Shown here one piece after another: positions 18,250 through 23,789 of a DNA stretch of 23,789 nt (within the stretch, counting starts at the first letter, position 1; each line of letters starts with the position of its first letter). Source of the stretch: Silene noctiflora (taxonomy: Eukaryota > Streptophyta > Magnoliopsida > Caryophyllales > Caryophyllaceae); assembly GCA_009801015.1 (NCBI GenBank), contig VHZZ01006300.1, forward strand, positions 3,631-27,419, read 5' to 3'. Position numbers and translations under genes: made by a program. The notes under the pieces are model-generated. The model did not search any database, had not been told where the DNA came from, and saw only the letters and a list, made by a program, of their open reading frames with translations.

Positions 18250-19410
18250 TACAGCAGGAGCCAATGACCATGCCAAAGCTAATCAGGAGCCAGGCCATAG
18301 CCCGATTTTTGCTGCTGGCAAGCCTATCTTGGAGGGCAACAGGTACCAATTCAGGGCCAACCACCAGCTGCCACCATGGCTAGCTGAGAGACCCTTGAAC
18401 TAAACACAAACCACACCCAAGCCAGGGTCAAGACTCAGTCCAAGAAACAAACCCAAGAGCCAGTCACATGTTACTGCAGAAATAACAAAAAGCATAAAGC
18501 ATACTTTCCTCTTTTGGTGAGGCAATTGTGAGGCTACTTTTAAAGGACCATTGCCTCAGTTTCCCCTTAAACGCAAGCCACGAAAACCTAAAAAAATCCT
18601 TGACCTTGGAAGAAGTATAGCTACCCTCCAAGCTCAACAGTGACCTGCACATAACAAGCTAAAGACAGACTGCTTTTGCCTTGATTTTCAGTCTATTTTA
18701 CCCATTACTCTTGTTTTCACTAGTTTACTTTCTTATTTTCCATTTGTAAAATATTAGTTATCATTTGTACTTATCCTAGAAGGTATCCTGGGCCTTGGAT
18801 GTGAAATCTTTGAATTGTAACCTAATGTCAAGGCCTATATAAGGACCTTCCACCTGTTGTTCATAGGTAGCTTATTTTGATGAATCAAAAACCAGAGAAT
18901 TTTCTCTCAACCTCAAATCTTCAGAACTTGTGCTTTGCTTAGTTGTAAGTCAGGCTTAGTGACTCCTTGTGCTTGCTTAGGATTTGATTAAGTACCTGTG
19001 GTAGAATTTATTCAAACCTGTGCTTGCTTGGTTTGTTTGAATCCTGTTCTTTGGATTTCAACTGAAATTAGTCTGTGCTTGATTTATTAATTCGGTCTGA
19101 GTCCTTTAAATTGTTAGCTTGATTTATTGGGTTTGCTTAGGAATTGAGTTAATAGTTATACCTTAGTTCCCAATTTCATTTCATAACACAACAATCACAG
19201 TCCCCACTTCAGTGTTCTTTTCTGTTAGTCTGTCTTGTGTAAATTATTAAAAATACTTCTATTCATTCAAAATTCCTCAAATTTTGTCAGAATTTAATTC
19301 TTATATTAAAGTTATTTCTCACTAAGTTTCATGATTTTTGGAGTCCATTTACTATTTTCATAAAAATTCCCAAAGTAATTGCATTTCCTGCACTACCTAG
19401 AGTTTGACAC
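18250..19410 (+). mobile_element. 1161-bp LTR-like insertion within the copia RT
   Basis: TGCGAGA is duplicated on both sides (18243-18249 and 19411-19417), and the RT frame resumes exactly across it. The insert has no coding frame with motifs. It has a TATA box (TATATAAGG, 18836-18844), followed by CAGAGAATTTTCTCTCAACC and repeated TGTGCTTGCTT words (18928-19080), a layout typical of LTR U3/R/U5 on the plus strand. However, its ends (TACAGCAGG... and ...GTTTGACAC) lack the usual TG...CA, and a 7-bp duplication is longer than the usual 5. Alternatives are a solo LTR with eroded ends or another retroposed sequence. Confidence 0.6.
18836..18844 (+). promoter_or_regulatory. TATA box in the copia-interrupting insert
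   Basis: TATATAAGG within AAGGCCTATATAAGGACC, in an otherwise LTR-like context. Confidence 0.5.
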
Positions 19411-19690
19411 TGCGAGACTAATTAGAAACCTAAATGTAGTTGGATCCATCATGGAAGAATAAGTCTCTTCATATTTAATACCGGGTCTTTGTGAGAATCT
19501 TTGTGCAACTAATCGAGCTTTATATCTCACAATTTCACCATATTCATTTTTTTCGTACAAAAACCCATTTGTATCCCATTGATTTTACACCTTGAGGCGT
19601 ACGGACTAGTGATCCAAATACTTATCTCTTTTCAAGATATTTTAGTTATGATCCAATTTCTGTATGCCAACCAAACGATACCTTAGTTTT

Positions 19691-20219
19691 GTCACGCTTG
19701 AGATTGGCTAGCAACTTGGTAACTACGGAGTATCAATTACTAGTTTGCCACAAAAAATAACTCCCCTCATTCTAATTTCTTGAATCGGAATCCCTGAGTA
19801 ACACAGCAGGATACAACCACAATAAATCTAAAACCCAAGATCCAACGTCGTCCGTCGTCTCCTCACGCTTCTTCTCCCACTCATCCCCTTTCCGCCGAAG
19901 TCCGGCAATCCTCTATCAACCCTCCGACGTCTTTTTTACTGTAATTTTTTTTATTACTTATTTTTATTCATTTCTGATTTAGTATTCTATTGTTCTAACC
20001 AGAATTGATATTAAACCTAGGTGGATTAATGTCAGTATGTATAATGTGCGGTAAATATAATTTGTGAATTCAAGCGGTTTTGGTTAACTGTTTTGAATTT
20101 CGTGATACTGTCAACATCTGTTCCTAATTTTGTGTTCCTTCCAATTTTATTTTTTGTGAATTCAAAAGGTCAAAAGTTTGTGTTGCAAGGCGTTTTGGTT
20201 GGTAGCAGTTTTGTGTTAC
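19691..20219. other. unassigned region with a CT/CG-rich, 5'-UTR-like stretch
   Basis: At 19845-19935 the composition changes sharply to CGTCGTCCGTCGTCTCC-type sequence ending CCTCCGACGTC. This is unlike the AT-rich surroundings and resembles the 5' untranslated exon of a plant gene. It is followed by CTGTAATTTTTTTTATT, a conceivable intron start. A possible acceptor TTTTCAG|GAG lies at 21287-21296. No coding exon is convincing, so this may be a promoter/UTR remnant or a non-coding transcript. Confidence 0.3.
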
Positions 20220-20257
20220 ACTAGTTTGATAACCCGTGAAATTTACGGGTCTAGTTA
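20220..20257. repeat. short hairpin with flanking CTAG words
   Basis: ACTAGTTTGATAACCCGT, GAAATTT, ACGGGTCTAGTT. ACCCGT/ACGGGT form a short stem followed at once by CTAGT, reminiscent of Helitron-type ends. A related block lies at 23298-23340. Too little to call an element. Confidence 0.4.
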
Positions 20258-20367
20258 TGTTGTATCATTGGTAGTATTATGCAAGCCTAGATTTTTGTTA
20301 TCGCACTGGACTTGAGGACAAAAGGATCTCGTAAGAAAAAAAATCTACTAAACAATACGTATATTTG

Positions 20368-20450
20368 TATTTTGCCGCAAATATTTTTACGTTTATTAAT
20401 ATTTTGACATGAATATTGTTAGGTTTATTAGTATTTTGCCACGATTATTA
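20368..20450. repeat. 32-bp tandem repeat, about 2.5 copies
   Basis: Units start TATTTTGCC at 20368, TATTTTGAC at 20400 and TATTTTGCC at 20432. The first two share TATTTTG, AATATT and GTTTATTA in register. Confidence 0.8.
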
Positions 20451-20473
20451 TTATTATTGTTGTTGTTGTTGTC
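20444..20473. repeat. (ATT)n(GTT)n microsatellite
   Basis: About five ATT triplets followed by about five GTT triplets. The 76-aa plus-strand frame across it is low-complexity leucine and is not supported as a gene. Confidence 0.9.
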
Positions 20474-20501
20474 TTTGATTTTTTTTACGTTTTTTTATTT
20501 A

Positions 20502-20540
20502 TACTCCCTCCATTACGGTCATTGGTTTACCTTTTTTTTT
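20502..20540. repeat. possible Stowaway-like MITE end
   Basis: TACTCCCTCCATTACGG resembles the common plant Stowaway terminal sequence (TA, then CTCCCTCCGT). No matching inverted end is found nearby, so it is a fragment at best. Confidence 0.4.
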
Positions 20541-20626
20541 TCTTTCACTAATTTTAAACTCGTGCAAATTGCATGGGTTCGCTATCTGACTAAGTCATCT
20601 GAAATTCAAAAAAACTTTAGAGAGAC

Positions 20627-20654
20627 GGTCTCTCAATAGCGTTATTGAGAGACC
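20627..20654. repeat. hairpin GGTCTCTCAATA/TATTGAGAGACC
   Basis: Perfect 12-bp arms (20627-20638 and 20643-20654) around GCGT. A further GAGACGATCTCTC lies at about 20722-20734. Sequences of this kind are frequent in Caryophyllales intergenic DNA as I recall, probably MITE-derived. Confidence 0.85.
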
Positions 20655-20734
20655 TCTCACTTGATGGGGAGGGAATTATTTAATTATGGTTTTCCATGTT
20701 ATGTGTCCCACTAATTTAGTGGAGACGATCTCTC

Positions 20735-23505
20735 GGAAGACCTACTGTCTAAAATTACCTATAATGATATACTGAGTATAATTTTACAAATTCTTATTTA
20801 AAACAAAAATATTCATTTTATATACTTAAACTGAGTGATAGATGAACACAAAATAATAATATCTTGAAACTAACAAAACATTGTCCCATCTATCAAAATC
20901 AATCAATGTATCTGTATATAAAAGAGGCTTTTTTCGAAACACATGTTAATCTCTAAGTTTTTCAAACTATGGTTATTGAAGTGATAAGTTTTGAATTCTA
21001 TAATCTACGGAGTATTGTTTTAATCACATACAGAATTTATACCCTTATTAAATACGTAATTACCTTATCTCCACTCTATATATTTAGGTTTTTCCTTGGA
21101 AAAAACCTAATAATAATTTTGGACTAATTTTTTTTATATACTTCATGTTCTCTTTTTTTGTTTTGTTTTTAATTGTTTCGTGGTTCACTTCTTTGTTTAT
21201 ATATTGTACAAGTATAGTTTATGTACAGTAACATTAGTGATAATGATGATGACTATGTCATCACTAATGTAATTTTTTTACTGTGATTTTCAGGAGAAAG
21301 GGTTGCCATGATTACTACTTTTTGGATACAAGTTTAAGTTGCACATGGTTATAGTTTATCGGACAAAAAACTTCAATTCTTAGCCATGTAATTAGTTTAT
21401 TATTTTTTTATTTTTTTTAGTAAATTACTTTTTAATGGAGTATTACAGTGTCGTATTTTGAGATATATGACATCACTACTAACATGTATTCATGTGAAAG
21501 TGTAATGATGGTACACAATAATTTAGAAAGATAGTCTTTCCCTAATTTAATGTTTTTTATGTTCAATTAGAAAATAAATAAGCAAACGGAGAAGAACATA
21601 TTACACTTCGTATATAATAAGGATGGTTTTACTCACAATAACTTTACAATNTAACATAGTTAGACTACCATGATGATTGATCCAAAATTCCGAATNGGAT
21701 ACATNTATAGTATAATAAGATACTAACTGACTANTGCGGATAATTCACTATAGTCTAATCTAATATGAAAGATTGGAGTTGGGAATTTCAATAAANAAAA
21801 ATTATGCTTAGTANAATATANACAAAGCGGGTGNAATTTTAAATTTTAAAGCATAAATATTGGAGTANTATACTATNTTAGCTTTTATATATCTTTTATA
21901 TACATTTCTATTCGTATTTATTCTGGTAGAGGTTTAATTGGGATGGGTTCTCTTGCAAATAATGTATCTCGCAATATCGGTTGTATATTTTAACATTAAT
22001 AATTGAAGTCTCACGATTTATCTTCGACTCTTAACAATCGTAGCTATATACTCATTATTAATTATCTTATTCACTGCATGCATACAATTGACTATTTTGA
22101 TATTTATTTCCTTACAAACTCACAGATTGCAAATTGTTAATTAATAGAGTTATGAGGCAAATGACAAAATTTACCATACCAAGGAGTTGATTGTTATATA
22201 TCTCAGACTTTGATTATGACATCATTGTCCCCTAAATGGAATATAAATTCTTTTTTATTGTGAATTGTGCTTCATTTTTTGATAGCTTGATCCAATGGTG
22301 ATATTAGCTGCTTCTTTTTTATTTTCAATGGATCATCATGTCATAGTTATAATTATATTGTTATTATTATTAATTAATTAATTTTTCACTAACTTATGTC
22401 ATCTCTATAATTACAGGCTATTGGTAAAATGTGTGGGAAAAAAATACAATGTGAAGGCTATGTATATATTTAACGGTCAGTGATGGAGTAAAGTATGTCC
22501 TAACAAGCATTTGTCCACCATTGCGAGAGAAACATAAACCATTGTATAGAATGACTAAATAAGACAATTTTGCTTGGTTTCGCTTCGAATTAAGTCAGGT
22601 TAGGTTTGGGGTTGAAGCAAATAAGGTTGATATTAGCTTTCAGTTTAGTCTCGGGGTGGATCGATTTTTAATTCAAACACCTAATTTATGTTTTGCTTAA
22701 CATAACTTATTGTTTTCGAATATAAAAATACAAATGAATATTATTTTACTTCTTACAGTTTATTATACTTAATATACGTGCTAAGTTTTCACTCTATCAA
22801 TAGCCATGCCGGATCATGTTTATTTTTAAGGAATTTTAGGTATAGAACCATATATTAGGTTGATATGATAGTTAAATTCACATCTATTATGAAGATAAGG
22901 GTTTCGATCATGTGGTTTATTAAAAGCTCATATTTATTTTACGAATTAGTTTATAACATNCTCTTATAAAAGACAACTTAAAATAAAATTACTTATAAAG
23001 TCAATATCACTCCATGTTAAGGTAAAGAAGTATTTAGATGAGAAATATAACTGTTTCACTTAGAACTTCCATTATTCAAAAGTACAATTAAGCAGAAACA
23101 CTATTTATTTACCGTGAAATCTAGTAATTTAATATTTTATACATTTTAAGTAAGAACAAATACTTATATATTAAGCATAAATCTCTTTGTCTTAAGCTTA
23201 AGATAGGTCAATATGTCGATATAAAATGAATAAGACAAATACATAATACATAAAGTGATATATTACTCGACCTGTTTCGTTTTATTCTTAATGATATACT
23301 AGTATTGGTGCCTGGCTACGCTCGGACTACCTCTAGTTACCATTAAAATTTATTTCCAATTAAATAAAACTACTTTAAAGTTGCATAACTCATAAATTTG
23401 TCTCTAATATATATTTTTATGTCATATCTTAAAATTACGACGAATAAATTATGGGACAAATTTACTACTCCCGCTATTAATATTTTACTTATATCGATTA
23501 GTTAG
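20735..23505. other. AT-rich region without recognised genes
   Basis: About 2.8 kb of strongly AT-rich sequence. It contains 10 or so N bases between 21651 and 21877 and one at about 22960, so reading frames there are unreliable. Possible splice acceptors occur (TTTTCAG at about 21287, ATTACAG at about 22411), but adjoining open stretches are short and match no family I know. No tRNA, snoRNA or miRNA could be supported. Confidence 0.45.
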
Positions 23506-23789
23506 CTAATTGTTCATATATATGCTTTCTTTTGTTGTTAATATTGTTACTTTTATTACATCCGTTATTATTACAGTTACTTTCGCTACTCTCGCCGTAA
23601 TTATTATTACTTTCACTACTCCCGCCGTAATTATTGTTACTTTCATTACTTCCGCATAAATATTGATAATTTCACTACTCCCGTTGTTGGTTCTATTACT
23701 TTCACTACTCCCCTTACTAATACAGTTACTTTGACTATTCAAATGAGTGATTACTGATGGCGGGAAGAGGTCGTCGTACCCGATCAAAC
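23506..23789 (-). CDS. possible open frame of 10-residue repeats, 5' end outside window
   Basis: The minus strand is open from the window edge to 23506. It reads IGYDDLFPPSVITHLNSQ near the edge, then units such as VVKVIIITAR, VAKVTVIITD and VIKVTILTTK, and ends after about 93 residues. There is no ATG; the nearest start-like codon is a TTG, so an upstream exon would be needed. I do not recognise a family. The frame may be only a by-product of a 30-bp repeat lacking stops in this register, so it is listed as uncertain. Confidence 0.2.
   Translation of the reverse strand, partial: LIGYDDLFPPSVITHLNSQSNCISKGSSESNRTNNGSSEIINIYAEVMKVTIITAGVVKVIIITARVAKVTVIITDVIKVTILTTKESIYMNN
23547..23745. repeat. 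30-bp minisatellite, about 6.5 copies
   Basis: Units start TTACTTTN at 23547, 23577, 23607, 23637, 23667 (29 bp), 23696 and 23726. The consensus begins TTACTTTCACTACTCCCG and continues with CCGTAATTATTA. Because 30 is divisible by three, the array is translated on the minus strand as a 10-residue repeat. Confidence 0.93.

Larger units (their letters stand above)
18003..19690 (-). pseudogene. Ty1/copia reverse transcriptase fragment, split by an insertion
   Basis: Read on the minus strand, 19410-19630 gives VRTPQGVKSMGYKWVF, then KARLVAQRFSQRPGI, KYEETYSSMMD and TFRFLISLA. This is the N-terminal part of copia reverse transcriptase. 18010-18248 continues with LAIREGLDLRLMDVVTTYLY, EGFKPPEA and RSLYGLKQSGLMWYNRLSEYL, the familiar next RT segment. 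The YVDD catalytic motif would lie further on and is missing, because the fragment stops at the LTR junction near 18003. A frame error sits in a run of seven A at about 19550, where GTACG is followed by AAAAAAA, and a stop lies near 19625. Upstream similarity to about 19690 is weak. A 1161-bp insertion separates the two halves at the codons for SLA/IRE. The family is confident and the copy is dead. Confidence 0.85.

Overview
The window is repeat-rich, AT-rich nuclear DNA of a flowering plant. The evidence is Ty3/gypsy chromovirus and Athila-like retrotransposon sequence, a Ty1/copia reverse-transcriptase fragment, a Cassandra-type TRIM carrying 5S rRNA-like sequence, a hAT-like MITE and plant-type LTRs. 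A Caryophyllales host (Silene, Dianthus, spinach or beet relatives) is my best guess. It rests only on remembered repeat flavour (GAGAGACGGTCTCTC hairpins, ACTCGACCGAGT arrays), so it is tentative. I see no intact cellular gene. The protein-like stretches are decayed transposon ORFs, apart from one possible low-complexity frame at the right end.

Layout: 1-551 holds the 3' end of a Ty3/gypsy polyprotein (integrase C-terminus plus chromodomain-like tail), followed by a polypurine tract. 592-2224 is an LTR of 1633 bp, directly followed by a tRNA-iMet-type primer binding site. 2225-9238 is a non-autonomous 'internal' region. It holds a leader interrupted by a 472-bp hAT-like MITE, two tandem diverged 1.18-kb units, a decayed Athila-ORF1-like pseudogene (6114-7808) and a polypurine tract. 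9239-11217 is a second LTR of the same family. An LTR flanked by polyprotein on its left and a PBS on its right implies a tandem or recombined LTR-internal-LTR-internal-LTR array.

11218-16344 is the right part of a second, Athila-like element: another broken ORF1-like pseudogene, a long non-coding stretch, a polypurine tract, and an LTR (14422-16344) with perfect 11-bp terminal inverted repeats. A Cassandra TRIM is nested in this LTR at 15381 to about 16012. 16345 to about 18002 is a truncated LTR related to the first family. It is broken by a MITE-like patch and by an inverted LTR fragment. About 18003-19690 is a minus-strand copia reverse-transcriptase pseudogene, split by a 1161-bp insertion flanked by a 7-bp duplication.

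19700-23789 is AT-rich, less obviously repetitive DNA with several N bases. It contains small tandem repeats, a hairpin, a possible 5'-UTR-like stretch and, at the right edge, a 30-bp minisatellite that stays open on the minus strand.

The most unusual signal is a 12-bp near-palindrome, ACTCGNNCGAGT, in clusters with about 20-22 bp spacing. It occurs in six separate places. In five of them a GTAAGT-like or related motif lies about 180-195 bp downstream, which suggests a shared promoter/leader architecture across related LTR elements.
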